This document shows, in pieces, positions 44,123-53,258 of a stretch of DNA of 64,000 bases (position 1 is the stretch's first letter; every line of letters starts with the position of its first letter). The notes beneath the pieces are model-generated. The model had not been told where the DNA came from, searched no databases, and was given only the letters and a program-made list of their open reading frames with translations. The stretch is from Pseudomonas sp. PDM18 (GTDB taxonomy: Bacteria; Pseudomonadota; Gammaproteobacteria; Pseudomonadales; Pseudomonadaceae), in assembly GCF_014852585.1 (NCBI RefSeq), contig NZ_JACVBX010000014.1:104294-168293 (forward strand), in the 5' to 3' direction. The translations under genes were made by a program, and so were the position numbers.

Positions 44123-44256
44123 CACCTGCGGTTCCCGCCAAGCTCACGACCGTACGGATTTCGATACCAACCGATGCGGCGGCGCACGCGGAAATCTGCC
44201 AACCTATGGCCTTTCCCGCTGTCTGACCCGTGCCCCACCACCAGGAGAGCTCCCCG

Positions 44257-45267
44257 ATGCCCCGCCGCTGGCTACCCGCCTTGCTGTTGGCCGCCGCCCT
44301 GCCGCTGCACGCCGCCGAATCCAAACCCACCTACGGCCCGGAACTGGAGCGCTTCAACTACTCCTACCCGGTCGGTCACTACAGCTTCGCGTCCCAGGGC
44401 CACCACATGCACATGGCCTACATCGACGTGAAGCCCAAGAAGCAGCCCAACGGCCGCACCGTGGTGCTGCTGCACGGCAAGAACTTCTGCGCCGGCACCT
44501 GGGAAACCACCATCGCCGCCCTGAGCGACGCCGGCTACCGCGTGGTCGCGCCGGACCAGATCGGCTTCTGTAAGTCCACCAAGCCCGAGCGCTACCAGTA
44601 CAGCTTCCAGCAGCTGGCGACCAACACCCACGCGCTGCTCGAGCACCTGAAGATCGGCAAAGTCACCCTGCTGGGCCACTCCACCGGCGGCATGCTCGCC
44701 ACCCGCTACGCGCTGATGTACCCGCAGCAGGTCGAGCAACTGGCCATGGTCAACCCCATCGGCCTGGAAGACTGGAAGGCCCTGGGCGTGCCCTACCGCA
44801 CCCCGGACCAGTGGTACGAGCGCGAACTGAAGACGAGTGCCGAAGGCATTCGCCAGTACGAGCAGGCAACCTACTACGCCGGCCAATGGAAACCCGAGTA
44901 CGACAAGTGGGTGAACATGCTCGCCGGTCTGTTCAACGGCGCCGGTCACGAGCGCGTGGCGTGGAACTCGGCGCTGCTCTACGACATGATCTTCACCCAG
45001 CCGGTGGTCTATGAATTCGGCCAGCTGAAGATGCCGACGCTGCTGCTGATCGGCACCAGGGACAACACCGCCATCGGCAAGGACCTGGCCCCGGACGACC
45101 TGAAGGCCAAGCTGGGCAACTATGTCGAACTGGGCAAGTCGACCGCCAAGGCCATCCCCAACGCCACCCTGGTGGAGTTCGACGACCTGGGCCACGCGCC
45201 GCAGATCCAGGACCCCAAGCGCTTCCACGAGGCGCTGCTCAAGGGGTTGGCGGAGCTCAAGCGCTGA
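44257..45267 (+). CDS. Exported alpha/beta hydrolase
   Basis: 336 residues. Signal peptide MPRRWLPALLLAAALPLHAA. LLHGKNFCAGTW holds the oxyanion hole, GHSTGG near residue 155 the nucleophile serine, and DDLGHAPQIQDP near residue 315 the histidine. Start preferred at 44257 because GGAGAG lies just upstream and this gives an intact signal peptide. Resembles haloalkane dehalogenase/epoxide hydrolase-type sequences in layout. Substrate unknown. Confidence 0.85.
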   Translation: MPRRWLPALLLAAALPLHAAESKPTYGPELERFNYSYPVGHYSFASQGHHMHMAYIDVKPKKQPNGRTVVLLHGKNFCAGTWETTIAALSDAGYRVVAPDQIGFCKSTKPERYQYSFQQLATNTHALLEHLKIGKVTLLGHSTGGMLATRYALMYPQQVEQLAMVNPIGLEDWKALGVPYRTPDQWYERELKTSAEGIRQYEQATYYAGQWKPEYDKWVNMLAGLFNGAGHERVAWNSALLYDMIFTQPVVYEFGQLKMPTLLLIGTRDNTAIGKDLAPDDLKAKLGNYVELGKSTAKAIPNATLVEFDDLGHAPQIQDPKRFHEALLKGLAELKR

Positions 45268-45682
45268 TCTGTGCCCAGGGCTGAGCGATCGCGGACGGAG
45301 TCCGCTCCTACGTTTCCTTGCAGCATCGGCGCAGGGGCTCCCCTCACCCCAGCCCTCTCCCGGAGGGAGAGGGAGCCGGTTGTGCCGGCTGATGCCACGG
45401 GTTCATCCTGCGCCGGACGGTCCCCTCTCCCTCTGGGAGAGGGTTAGGGTGAAGGCCAGCCGTGGCACCGGGCCCGACCTGTAGGAGCGAGCTTGCTCGC
45501 GAACCCTTCCCGGCGACTCGGGTACTGGGCGGTTCGCGAGCAAGCTCGCTCCTACGAAGAGCAGTCTTGGCACCTGCAGAATCGCGCCCATGGGCGCACC
45601 TACAGGTGCACATCATCGCCGGCCCCAACAAAAACGCCGGCTCCCCTCGCAGGTAGCCGGCGTTTTTCATTCGGGCGGGCAA
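45268..45682. repeat. 415-base REP-rich intergenic region
   Basis: No gene seen. It holds two CCCTCTCCC/GGGAGAGGG palindromes (45338-45375 and 45421-45455), an inverted REP pair (45481-45555) identical in type to that at 15167-15243, and a terminator at 45630-45667. Convergent gene ends flank it. Confidence 0.85.
45630..45667 (-). terminator. Bidirectional terminator of the cbcXWV operon
   Basis: Stem AAAAACGCCGGC with its exact complement around a 14-base loop, 15 bases past the cbcV stop. The loop is long but the stem is twelve pairs. Confidence 0.8.
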
Positions 45683-46861
45683 TCAGCCCAGGTTCTTGCC
45701 CAGCAGCGCGTGGTACAGCTCACTGTCGCCGAGCACGCCGACGACGCGGCTCTGCTCCTGCAACACCAGCTTGTGACCGGTCTGGTAGCGAATCTGCAGC
45801 GCGTCGCGCATGCGGATGTTGACGTCAACCAGGGTTGGCTCGTGCTTGAGCTTTTCCACCGGGTCGCCCGGACGCCATTGCTGCAGGTCGATGATGTTGC
45901 TGCCCTGGCGAGCGGTCTTGATCTGGTTCGATTCGGTCAGGCCCAGCCAGCAGTCGCGGCCCTGGTCGAAGCACACCTCGTCGGCCTGGCGGCGGCACTG
46001 GTCCAGGCCACGCATCAGGCTGGAGCCGCACAGCACGTTGAGCGGGTTGGTGTGGGCGACGAAGGTGCGCACGTAGTCGTCCGCCGGGCTGAGCACGATT
46101 TCCTCGGGCTTGCCGTGCTGGATGATGCGGCCGTCCTTCATGATGGCGATGCGCGTACCGATCTTCAGCGCCTCGTCCAGGTCGTGGCTGACGAAGACGA
46201 TGGTCTTGTGCAGCTGCCGTTGCAGCACCAGCAGTTCATCCTGCAGTTGCTGGCGGATCAGCGGGTCCAGCGCAGAGAAGGGTTCGTCCATCAGCAGGAT
46301 GTCGCCGTCCATTGCCAGCGCGCGGGCCAGGCCGACGCGCTGCTGCATGCCGCCGGAGAGCGAATCCGGGCGCTTATCGCGCCATTGCGACAGGCCGACC
46401 AGTTCGAGCTTCTCGTCGATCACCTTCTTGCGTTCGTTGGCCGGGCGACCCTGCATCTCCAGGCCGAAGCCGATGTTCTCGGCCACGGTCAGCCAGGGCA
46501 TCAGTGCGAACTTCTGGAACACCATGGCGATGCGCTTGGTGCGCATGGTCTTGAGCACCGCCGGCGAGCAGTTGGCGATATCCACCTGCTGGCCTTCGTG
46601 CTCGATCAGCAGCTTGCCGCGGCTGACCCGGTTGAGGCCGTTGATGCAACGCAGCAGGCTGGACTTGCCCGAGCCCGACAGGCCCATCATCACGCAGATT
46701 TCGCCGCGTTCGACATCCAGGCAGGCATCCTCGACACCCAGCACCTGGCCGGTGCGCTTGAGGATTTCCTCGCGGCCCAGGCCCTGATCCAGCAGCTTGA
46801 GCGCTTCCTTGGTGTGGGTGCCGAAAATCACATCCACATGTTCGAATCGAATCGCCGACAT
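45683..46861 (-). CDS. cbcV: Choline/betaine/carnitine ABC transporter ATPase CbcV
   Basis: 392 residues. ProV/OpuAA-type ATPase: N-terminal extension (FGTHTKEALKLLDQGLGREEILKRTGQVLGVEDA), Walker A GLSGSGKSS, signature LSGGMQQR, Walker B ILLMDEPFSALDP, and a C-terminal CBS-like regulatory region to the end. Start at 46861 supported by AGGTAAG; length agrees with my memory of CbcV. Imports quaternary ammonium compounds together with CbcW and a binding protein. Five bases after the cbcW stop. Confidence 0.92.
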   Translation of the reverse strand: MSAIRFEHVDVIFGTHTKEALKLLDQGLGREEILKRTGQVLGVEDACLDVERGEICVMMGLSGSGKSSLLRCINGLNRVSRGKLLIEHEGQQVDIANCSPAVLKTMRTKRIAMVFQKFALMPWLTVAENIGFGLEMQGRPANERKKVIDEKLELVGLSQWRDKRPDSLSGGMQQRVGLARALAMDGDILLMDEPFSALDPLIRQQLQDELLVLQRQLHKTIVFVSHDLDEALKIGTRIAIMKDGRIIQHGKPEEIVLSPADDYVRTFVAHTNPLNVLCGSSLMRGLDQCRRQADEVCFDQGRDCWLGLTESNQIKTARQGSNIIDLQQWRPGDPVEKLKHEPTLVDVNIRMRDALQIRYQTGHKLVLQEQSRVVGVLGDSELYHALLGKNLG

Positions 46862-46866
46862 AGTAC

Positions 46867-47706
46867 TTACCTCCCCCGCAGCGAACGTTGCTTGCACACC
46901 CGGTCGAGCAGGATGGCGAGCAGGACGATGGCCAGACCGGCCTCGAAGCCGAGGGAAATGTCCGCCGTGTTGAGCGCGTTGACCACCGGCTTGCCGAGGC
47001 CATCAGCACCCACCAGCGCGGCGATAACCACCATCGACAGCGACAACATGATGCATTGGGTGATCCCCGCGCCGATGCTTGGCATGGCGTGCGGCAGCTC
47101 GATGCGCGTCAGCAGTTGCCAGCGTGAGCAGCCGAAGGCCTTGCCGGCGTCCAACAGCTCCGCCGGCACATCCTGGATACCCAGGCAGGTGAGGCGGATG
47201 GGCGCGGCGATGGCGAAGATCACCGTGGAGATCAGACCCGGAACCACACCCAGGCCGAACAGGGTCAGGGTGGGGATCAGGTAGACGAAGGTGGGCACCG
47301 TCTGCATCAAATCCAGCAGCGGCCTCAGCCCGGTGTAGAACCAGGGCTTGTGCGCCGCCAGGATGCCCAGCGGCACCCCGACGGCAATACACACCACCGT
47401 GGCGAAGATCACCTGCGCCAGGGTCTCCATGGTTTCCTGCCAGTACCCCAGGTTGAGGATCAGCAGCAGCGAGGCCAGGGCAAATACGGCAAGCCCCCAG
47501 CTGCGCTGGATGTAGAACACCAGGAAGACCAGCAGCGCGATCAGCGCCAGCGGGTTGAACCAGAGCAGGCTGTTGGTGACGCCGTGGATGAGGAACTCGA
47601 GGGTGTCGGAAATCTTGTCGAACACCGACGCGCCATGTTGCGTGAGCCAGTCGACGAAGGCGGCGATATGCTCGCCCAGCGGTAACTTGTGGTCAGTCAG
47701 AAACAT
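46867..47706 (-). CDS. cbcW: Choline/betaine/carnitine ABC transporter permease CbcW
   Basis: 279 residues with about six membrane helices and the ProW-type binding-protein-dependent loop (EAA-like segment LLDAGKAFGCSRWQLLTRIELPHAMPSIGAGI). The N-terminal 60 residues precede the first helix as in ProW. Inner-membrane component, between cbcX (54 bases) and cbcV (5 bases). Confidence 0.92.
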   Translation of the reverse strand: MFLTDHKLPLGEHIAAFVDWLTQHGASVFDKISDTLEFLIHGVTNSLLWFNPLALIALLVFLVFYIQRSWGLAVFALASLLLILNLGYWQETMETLAQVIFATVVCIAVGVPLGILAAHKPWFYTGLRPLLDLMQTVPTFVYLIPTLTLFGLGVVPGLISTVIFAIAAPIRLTCLGIQDVPAELLDAGKAFGCSRWQLLTRIELPHAMPSIGAGITQCIMLSLSMVVIAALVGADGLGKPVVNALNTADISLGFEAGLAIVLLAILLDRVCKQRSLRGR

Positions 47707-47760
47707 AATGCGGGCCCATCAGAAGCTTGAGGAATCGGCCAACGGCAATGCTTTCGGCAC

Positions 47761-48702
47761 TTACTTAGCGAATGCCACCTTGGCTGCCGCCAAGGCCGGT
47801 TTGCCGTCACGGGTGGTCACGCCGGCGAGCCAGGCGTCGAGCAGTTCCGGATGGTCCTTCAACCAGGCTTTTGCCGCCTCTTCGGGCTTCTTGCCCCCGT
47901 TGAGCACGGCGTCCATGAGTTTGTTTTCCATTTCCAGGGTGAAGGTCAGGTTGGTCAGCAGCTTGCCGACATTGGAACATTCCTGGACGTAGCCCTTGCG
48001 GACGTTGGTGTAGATGGTCGCGCCGCCGTAGTTGGGGCCGAACACATCGTCCCCGCCTTCGAGGTACTTCATCTTGAAGCGGGTGTTCATCGGATGCGGT
48101 TCCCAGCCCAGGAACACGATCCACTGGTTGCGGCGGTCGGCGCGCCCGACCTGCGAGAGCATGCCCGCCTCGCTGGACTCCACCAGCTTGAACTTGCCCA
48201 GGTCGAACTGGTTCTTGTCCAGCATGCCCTGGACCAGGCGGTTGCCATCGTTGCCCGGCTCGATGCCGTAGATCTTGTTGCCCAGCTTGTCGGCGTACTT
48301 GCTGATATCCGCGAAGGATTTCAGCCCGCCGTCGTAAGCGGCCTGAGTCACGGCCAGGGTGTACTTGGCGCCCTCGAGGTTGGCTTTCACCGTCTCCACC
48401 GAGCCATTGTCGGCGTAGGGCTTGATGTCGTTGGCCATGCTCGGCATCCAGTTGCCGAGGAAGACGTCGAGATCCTTGTTCGCCAGCGACTTGTAGGTCA
48501 CCGGCACGGACAACATGGTCACCTTGGTGGTGTAGCCAAGCGACTCGAGCACCTGACGGGTAGTAGCGGTGGTCACGGTGATGTCGGTCCAGCCGACGTC
48601 GGAGAAGCGAACCGTGCCGCACGACTCAGGTTCAGCGGCCTGAACCGCCAGCGGTGCGCAAACGGACACAGCAGCCAGCAGCAAAGACTTGCAACCTTTC
48701 AT
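47761..48702 (-). CDS. cbcX: Quaternary-amine-binding periplasmic protein CbcX
   Basis: 313 residues. Signal peptide to about residue 22 (AVSVCAPLAVQA), then an OpuAC/ProX-type type II binding fold: CGTVRFSDVGWTDITVTTATTRQVLESLGY, FLGNWMPSM, FLGWEPHPMNTRF. Aromatic residues (Trp26-type in VGWTD, NWMP, WEPHP) are those that usually cage the trimethylammonium group. First gene of the cbcXWV operon. Closely related to the next gene upstream. Confidence 0.9.
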   Translation of the reverse strand: MKGCKSLLLAAVSVCAPLAVQAAEPESCGTVRFSDVGWTDITVTTATTRQVLESLGYTTKVTMLSVPVTYKSLANKDLDVFLGNWMPSMANDIKPYADNGSVETVKANLEGAKYTLAVTQAAYDGGLKSFADISKYADKLGNKIYGIEPGNDGNRLVQGMLDKNQFDLGKFKLVESSEAGMLSQVGRADRRNQWIVFLGWEPHPMNTRFKMKYLEGGDDVFGPNYGGATIYTNVRKGYVQECSNVGKLLTNLTFTLEMENKLMDAVLNGGKKPEEAAKAWLKDHPELLDAWLAGVTTRDGKPALAAAKVAFAK

Positions 48703-48852
48703 GAGCGTACTCCTCTGCGGGGTGGGGCGACGGCGCTGCGCGCATGGGGCGCGGCGGTCTGAAAATTATTGGTGGGACCTCAGGTACAGGTCCTTTTGTT
48801 GTCATTTCGTAAACGATCATGGAGCAGGAAAATTTCGTCGCCTACCGGGTGG

Positions 48853-48907
48853 GTCGCATCCAGTGCAGGCGAAGTCGTATTCAGCACCAGCCATGTCGCA
48901 TCCAGTG
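48853..48907. promoter_or_regulatory. Three direct repeats at 21-bp spacing upstream of cbcX (candidate GbdR sites)
   Basis: GTCGCATCCAGTG at 48853-48865 and 48895-48907 is repeated exactly, with a related GTCGTATTCAGCA at 48874-48886; the three starts are exactly 21 bp apart, two helical turns, as AraC-family activators need. On the cbcX strand they read CACTGGATGCGAC. They lie 150-205 bases upstream of cbcX. The AraC-family regulator gbdR is in the same cluster. Confidence 0.55.
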
Positions 48908-48943
48908 GAAAGGCCCGGTTCCAGCGACTTGCAGAGGCCCGGA

Positions 48944-49894
48944 TCATTCCATGGCGGCGGTTTTCTGGCCCCCTGGCGCCGCACCCGATGCGCTCGGAGC
49001 GACACCCTGCAGCCAGCCGTCGAGTACCTGCGGGTTGGCCTTCAGCCAACTCTTGGCGGCCTGGCGGGGATTGCGTCGCTCGTTGAGCACCGCATCCATC
49101 AACTGGTTCTCCATCGCCAGGTCGAATTTCAGGTTGTTCAGCAGCCGCGCGACATTGGGGCACTCCTGAAGATAGCCTGCTCTGACGTTGGTGAAGACCG
49201 TCGCACCGCCATAGTTGGGACCGAAGTAGGAATCCCCTCCCTCCAGATAGTTCATTTGGATTCGGGTATTCATCGGGTGCGGCTCCCAGCCCAGGAACAC
49301 GATGGGCTGCTTCAAGGCCCCGGCTCGCTTGACGTAGGCCAGCATGTCGGCCTCGCTGGATTCCACCAGTTTGAAGTCACCCAGGCCGAAGGCTTTCTCC
49401 TTGATCATCTTCTGGATCAGCTGGTTGCCGTCGTTGCCCGGCTCGATGCCGTAGATACGCCCGCCCAGCTGCTCCTTGAATTTTGCGATATCGGCAAAAG
49501 TCTTCAGGCCCGCCTCATAGGCATAGCGCGGCACCGCGAGGGTGTACTTGGCGCCTTCGAGGTTGGCGCCCACGGTTTCCACCTGGCCCTTGTCGGCAAA
49601 AGGCTTGATGTCGTTCGCCATGCTCGGCATCCAGTTACCGAGGAACACGTCGATCTTCTTCTCCGACATCGCCTTGTAGGTATCCGGCACCGACAGCCGC
49701 ACCACCTGCGTGCGGTAGCCCTGGTGGCTGAGCACCAGGCGGGTCACCGCAGTGGTCACGGTGATGTCGGTCCAGCCGACATCGGCGAAGCGCACCACGG
49801 CGCAGGATTCGGGTTCGGCGGCGCGCGCAGCGCCCGGAAGCACTACGGATAAGGTCACGGATAACGCCAACAGCGACGACACAAGACTCTTCAT
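48944..49894 (-). CDS. Second quaternary-amine-binding protein (CbcX paralogue)
   Basis: 316 residues. Signal peptide MKSLVSSLLALSVTLSVVLPGAARA; the mature protein aligns along its length with CbcX (CAVVRFADVGWTDITVTTAVTRLVLSHQGY, FLGNWMPSMANDIKPFADKG, FLGWEPHPMNTRIQMNYLEGG). It has no permease of its own, so it probably feeds the same CbcVW transporter with a different ligand. The C-terminal 25 residues are an Ala/Ser/Gly-rich tail absent from CbcX. Start at 49894 gives the signal peptide directly. Separate promoter, divergent from sdaB. Confidence 0.88.
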   Translation of the reverse strand: MKSLVSSLLALSVTLSVVLPGAARAAEPESCAVVRFADVGWTDITVTTAVTRLVLSHQGYRTQVVRLSVPDTYKAMSEKKIDVFLGNWMPSMANDIKPFADKGQVETVGANLEGAKYTLAVPRYAYEAGLKTFADIAKFKEQLGGRIYGIEPGNDGNQLIQKMIKEKAFGLGDFKLVESSEADMLAYVKRAGALKQPIVFLGWEPHPMNTRIQMNYLEGGDSYFGPNYGGATVFTNVRAGYLQECPNVARLLNNLKFDLAMENQLMDAVLNERRNPRQAAKSWLKANPQVLDGWLQGVAPSASGAAPGGQKTAAME

Positions 49895-50096
49895 GAGACC
49901 AGCCTCTGACTGCGGAGAATGGGGGTGGATACGGGCGAACGCGGCCGTTCGTCGGTGGCGGATCATGGAACAGCGAAGCCGCCCACGCCTATCGACCGGT
50001 CGTGGTTCATGGCGCTCGCGTCGTAAAGAGGCAAGCTTTCGTCGGCCCCGGAACAGGTGGCTGCACGCCCCGCATCGACAGGGTGCGCGGCGGCGT

Positions 50097-50130
50097 TATT
50101 GGATACGGCCGCGTCGTCGATGGACGCAGC
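50097..50130. promoter_or_regulatory. Candidate GbdR repeats upstream of sdaB
   Basis: TATTGGATACGGC at 50097 and CGATGGACGCAGC at 50118 match the CACTGGATGCGAC repeat of the cbcX promoter at 9 and 8 of 13 positions and are exactly 21 bp apart, about 100-130 bases before sdaB. Weaker than the cbcX set. Confidence 0.35.
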
Positions 50131-50226
50131 CGGCGCCGGACTTGGGTCGATCATGGCCGGGCATCGCGGGCACAGGGACGTGCCTCTCCCCTCCTTCAAG
50201 GACGTGCAGCTCGCCCGGAGTCCGGC

Positions 50227-51603
50227 ATGGCAATCAGTGTGTTCGACCTGTTCAAGATCGGTATCGGCCCTTCCAGTTCGCACACGGTCGGCCCCATGCG
50301 CGCCGCCGCGCTGTTCGTCGGCGCCCTGCGCGAGCGGCAGATGCTCGAACGCACCAGCCGCGTGGAAGTGCGCCTGTACGGCTCACTTTCCGCCACCGGC
50401 GTCGGCCACGGTACCGACCGCGCCGTGATCATGGGCCTGATGGGCGAATGGCCCGACCGCATCGACCCCAGCCAGATCGAACCGCGCATGGCGCAGCTGC
50501 GCAGCAGCGGCGAACTGCTGCTGGCCGGCAGCCGGGCGATCCCCTTCGACTGGGTCCGCGACATGCGCCTGCTCGAAGAAAACCTGCCCTACCACCCCAA
50601 CGCCATGCGCCTGACTGCCATCGAAGGCGACCACGTGCTGCACAGCGACACCTACTACTCCATCGGCGGCGGCTTCGTGGTCGACGAGGAACAGGCCGCC
50701 TCCGGCAGCCTCGACACCGACAACACCGTGCTGCCCTATGACTTCGCCAGCGCCGCCGAACTGCTCATGCTCTGCCGCCGCCACAACCTGCGCGTGTCCG
50801 AGCTGATGATGGCCAACGAGCGCATGTGGCGCAGCGAAACCGACATCCGCGAAGGCCTCAAGACCATCTGGCAGGCCATGCGCGACTGCGTCGACAACGG
50901 CCTGCGCCACGAAGGCATCCTTCCCGGCGGGCTCAACGTGCAGCGCCGCGCCGCGCGCCTGCACCGCAACCTGCAGGAAATCGGCAAGCCCAACGTCATC
51001 GGCTCGACCCTCTCCGCCATGGAGTGGGTCAACCTCTTCGCCCTCGCGGTGAACGAGGAAAACGCCGCCGGCGGGCGCATGGTCACCGCGCCCACCAACG
51101 GCGCAGCCGGCATCATCCCCGCAGTGCTGCACTACTACATGCGCTTCAACCCCGACGCCAGCGACGACGACGTCACCAACTACCTCCTGGCGGCCGCTGC
51201 CGTCGGCATCCTGTGCAAGAAGAACGCCTCCATCTCCGGCGCCGAAGTCGGCTGCCAGGGCGAAGTCGGCTCCGCCTGCGCCATGGCCGCGGCGGGCCTC
51301 GCCGAAGTGCTCGGCGCCTCCCCCGAACAGGTGGAGAACGCCGCCGAGATCGGCCTGGAACACAACCTGGGCCTCACCTGCGACCCGGTCGGCGGCCTCG
51401 TCCAGGTGCCCTGCATCGAGCGCAACGCCATCGCCGCGGTGAAGGCCATCAACGCCGCGCAGATGGCCCTGCGCGGCGATGGCCAGCACTTCATCAGCCT
51501 TGACCAGGTGATCCGCACCATGCGCAACACCGGCGCCGACATGCACGACAAGTACAAGGAAACCTCGCGCGGCGGACTGGCCGTCAGCATCATCGAATGC
51601 TGA
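50227..51603 (+). CDS. sdaB: L-serine dehydratase SdaB
   Basis: 458 residues, single-chain iron-sulfur L-serine ammonia-lyase. N-terminal beta domain ([24 protein letters not shown]), C-terminal alpha domain with the cysteines in [21 protein letters not shown] and [19 protein letters not shown] that hold the [4Fe-4S] cluster. It converts serine to pyruvate, the last step when betaine-derived glycine goes through serine. Placed between the transporter genes and gbdR as in PAO1. Start chosen to give the family N-terminus. Confidence 0.95.
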   Translation: MAISVFDLFKIGIGPSSSHTVGPMRAAALFVGALRERQMLERTSRVEVRLYGSLSATGVGHGTDRAVIMGLMGEWPDRIDPSQIEPRMAQLRSSGELLLAGSRAIPFDWVRDMRLLEENLPYHPNAMRLTAIEGDHVLHSDTYYSIGGGFVVDEEQAASGSLDTDNTVLPYDFASAAELLMLCRRHNLRVSELMMANERMWRSETDIREGLKTIWQAMRDCVDNGLRHEGILPGGLNVQRRAARLHRNLQEIGKPNVIGSTLSAMEWVNLFALAVNEENAAGGRMVTAPTNGAAGIIPAVLHYYMRFNPDASDDDVTNYLLAAAAVGILCKKNASISGAEVGCQGEVGSACAMAAAGLAEVLGASPEQVENAAEIGLEHNLGLTCDPVGGLVQVPCIERNAIAAVKAINAAQMALRGDGQHFISLDQVIRTMRNTGADMHDKYKETSRGGLAVSIIEC

Positions 51604-51639
51604 CCCCCAATCGACCACGCCAGCCCCGGCGCGCCCCCT

Positions 51640-51826
51640 GATGGCGCAAACGGTACGCCCGTCCCGACAGCACAAGGGGCGTTACCGTTCCGCGCAGGGC
51701 ACCGCCGGTCGCGTGACCGGTGAGTGCTACCAAAAACCCCAGGCCCCGATCCATGCGTATTTGCGACCTGCGAGGCGTCGCAATCCAGGCCTGCAAAAGC
51801 GGCATTCCCATGCCGCTTTCTTTTTT
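51640..51826 (+). ncRNA. Candidate structured RNA downstream of sdaB
   Basis: The 383-base gap between sdaB and gbdR carries CGGTA-CGCCC paired with GGGCG-TTACCG (about 51650-51688), a small stem ACCGGTCGCGTGACCGGT near 51705-51722, and a terminator at 51797-51826. No convincing gene. It could be the sdaB 3' UTR, a small RNA, or a leader. I do not recognise a known riboswitch. Confidence 0.3.
51797..51826 (+). terminator. Intrinsic terminator after sdaB
   Basis: Perfect stem AAAGCGGCAT/ATGCCGCTTT with a four-base loop, then CTTTTTT. Confidence 0.85.
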
Positions 51827-51986
51827 AATTGAACGGCCATTCAACCTAGGCACGGCATTTGCCTTGCTAATAGACAGAGAGAACAGAGGAACAGCCCGGG
51901 CTCAGCCCGAGGTGGACTCCCGAACAGAACAACAAGCATAAAAAACGCCTCCCGTGAGGCGACTGTGACTAGCGTGAGGTGATCGA

Positions 51987-53093
51987 ATGAACGCGTTCAA
52001 CCCCGGAGTTCCCCCGCAAAACCGAGCTCCGCAGTCCATCGGCTTCCTGCTGCTGGACAACTTCACCCTGATCTCCCTGGCCTCGGCGGTGGAACCGCTG
52101 CGCATGGCCAACCAGCTCTCCGGACGCGAACTCTACCGCTGGCACACCCTGAGCCTTGATGGCCGCCAGGTCTGGGCCAGCGACGGCCTGCAGATCACCC
52201 CCGACGCCGCCTGCGACAGCGCCCCGCAGATGGACACGCTGATCGTGGTCGGCGGCGTCGGCATCCAGCGCAGCGTCACCCGCGAACACACCACCTTCCT
52301 CCAGGCCCAGGCGCGCCTGGGTCGCAAGCTCGGCGCCGTATGCACCGGCAGCTGGGCCCTGGCCCGCGCCGGCCTGCTCGACGGCTACGACTGCTCGGTG
52401 CACTGGGAATGCCTGGCCGCCATGCAGGAAGCCTTCCCCCGCGTGGCCATGAGCACCCGGTTGTTCTCCATCGACCGTAACCGCTTCACCTCCTCCGGCG
52501 GCACCGCGCCGATGGACATGATGCTGCACCTGATCGGCCGCGAGCACGGTCGCGAACTCTCCGCGGCGATCTCCGAGATGTTCATCTACGAGCGCATCCG
52601 CAACGAACAGGACCACCAGCGCGTGCCGCTCAAGCACATGCTCGGCACCAACCAGCCCAAGCTGCAGGAAATCGTCGCGCTGATGGAAGCCAACCTCGAG
52701 GAGCCCATCGACCTCGACGAACTGGCCGTCTACGTCAACGTCTCGCGCCGCCAACTCGAGCGCCTGTTCCAGAAGTACCTGCACTGCTCGCCGTCGCGCT
52801 ACTACCTCAAGCTGCGCCTGATCCGCGCGCGCCAGTTGCTCAAGCAGACCTCGATGTCGATCATCGAAGTCGCCTCGGTCTGCGGCTTCGTCTCCACCCC
52901 CCACTTCTCCAAGTGCTACCGCGAATACTTCGGCATCCCGCCGCGCGACGAGCGCCAGGGCCAGCCCATCGGCCAGCCGGTCATGGTCATGCCCATCCCA
53001 CAGGATCTGGCCCTCATGCCAAACTCCTCGGCCATCTCGGCCCTCAGCCAGGCCCAGGGCGAATCCACCTTCGCCAGCGTGCGGGTGCTCTGA
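51987..53093 (+). CDS. gbdR: AraC-family regulator GbdR (glycine betaine/dimethylglycine)
   Basis: 368 residues. N-terminal DJ-1/PfpI-like amidotransferase-fold sensor domain (SIGFLLLDNFTLISLASAVEPLRMANQLSG ... GAVCTGSWALARAGLLDGYDCSVHWE), C-terminal AraC/XylS double helix-turn-helix at about 235-330 (LDELAVYVNVSRRQLERLFQKYLHCSPSRYYLKLRLIRARQLLKQTSMSIIEVASVCGF). GbdR activates betaine catabolism and cbc uptake genes in P. aeruginosa. Position after sdaB matches PAO1. Own terminator follows. Confidence 0.92.
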   Translation: MNAFNPGVPPQNRAPQSIGFLLLDNFTLISLASAVEPLRMANQLSGRELYRWHTLSLDGRQVWASDGLQITPDAACDSAPQMDTLIVVGGVGIQRSVTREHTTFLQAQARLGRKLGAVCTGSWALARAGLLDGYDCSVHWECLAAMQEAFPRVAMSTRLFSIDRNRFTSSGGTAPMDMMLHLIGREHGRELSAAISEMFIYERIRNEQDHQRVPLKHMLGTNQPKLQEIVALMEANLEEPIDLDELAVYVNVSRRQLERLFQKYLHCSPSRYYLKLRLIRARQLLKQTSMSIIEVASVCGFVSTPHFSKCYREYFGIPPRDERQGQPIGQPVMVMPIPQDLALMPNSSAISALSQAQGESTFASVRVL

Positions 53094-53113
53094 CGCCCCT
53101 CTGGAGCAACACA

Positions 53114-53143
53114 AAGGGGAGGCCACCGGCCTCCCCTTTTTTA
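53114..53143 (+). terminator. Intrinsic terminator of gbdR
   Basis: Eleven-base perfect stem AAGGGGAGGCC with its complement, three-base loop, six T. Confidence 0.9.
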
Positions 53144-53258
53144 TTACTGTGACGCATGACTCCCCATCATTCAGATTCGTCTGAATCGCAAAGCGCCGAG
53201 AATCTCGCAGTCTCCGAACGGTCGGCCCAAGCCGGCAAGCTTCGGAGCCACGAGACAC

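Noticed and set aside
51590..51853. 87-codon minus-strand frame after sdaB
   Set aside because: Overlaps the terminator and stem structures, has no ribosome-binding site I trust, and is Arg/Gly-rich; more likely a structured RNA or untranslated region.
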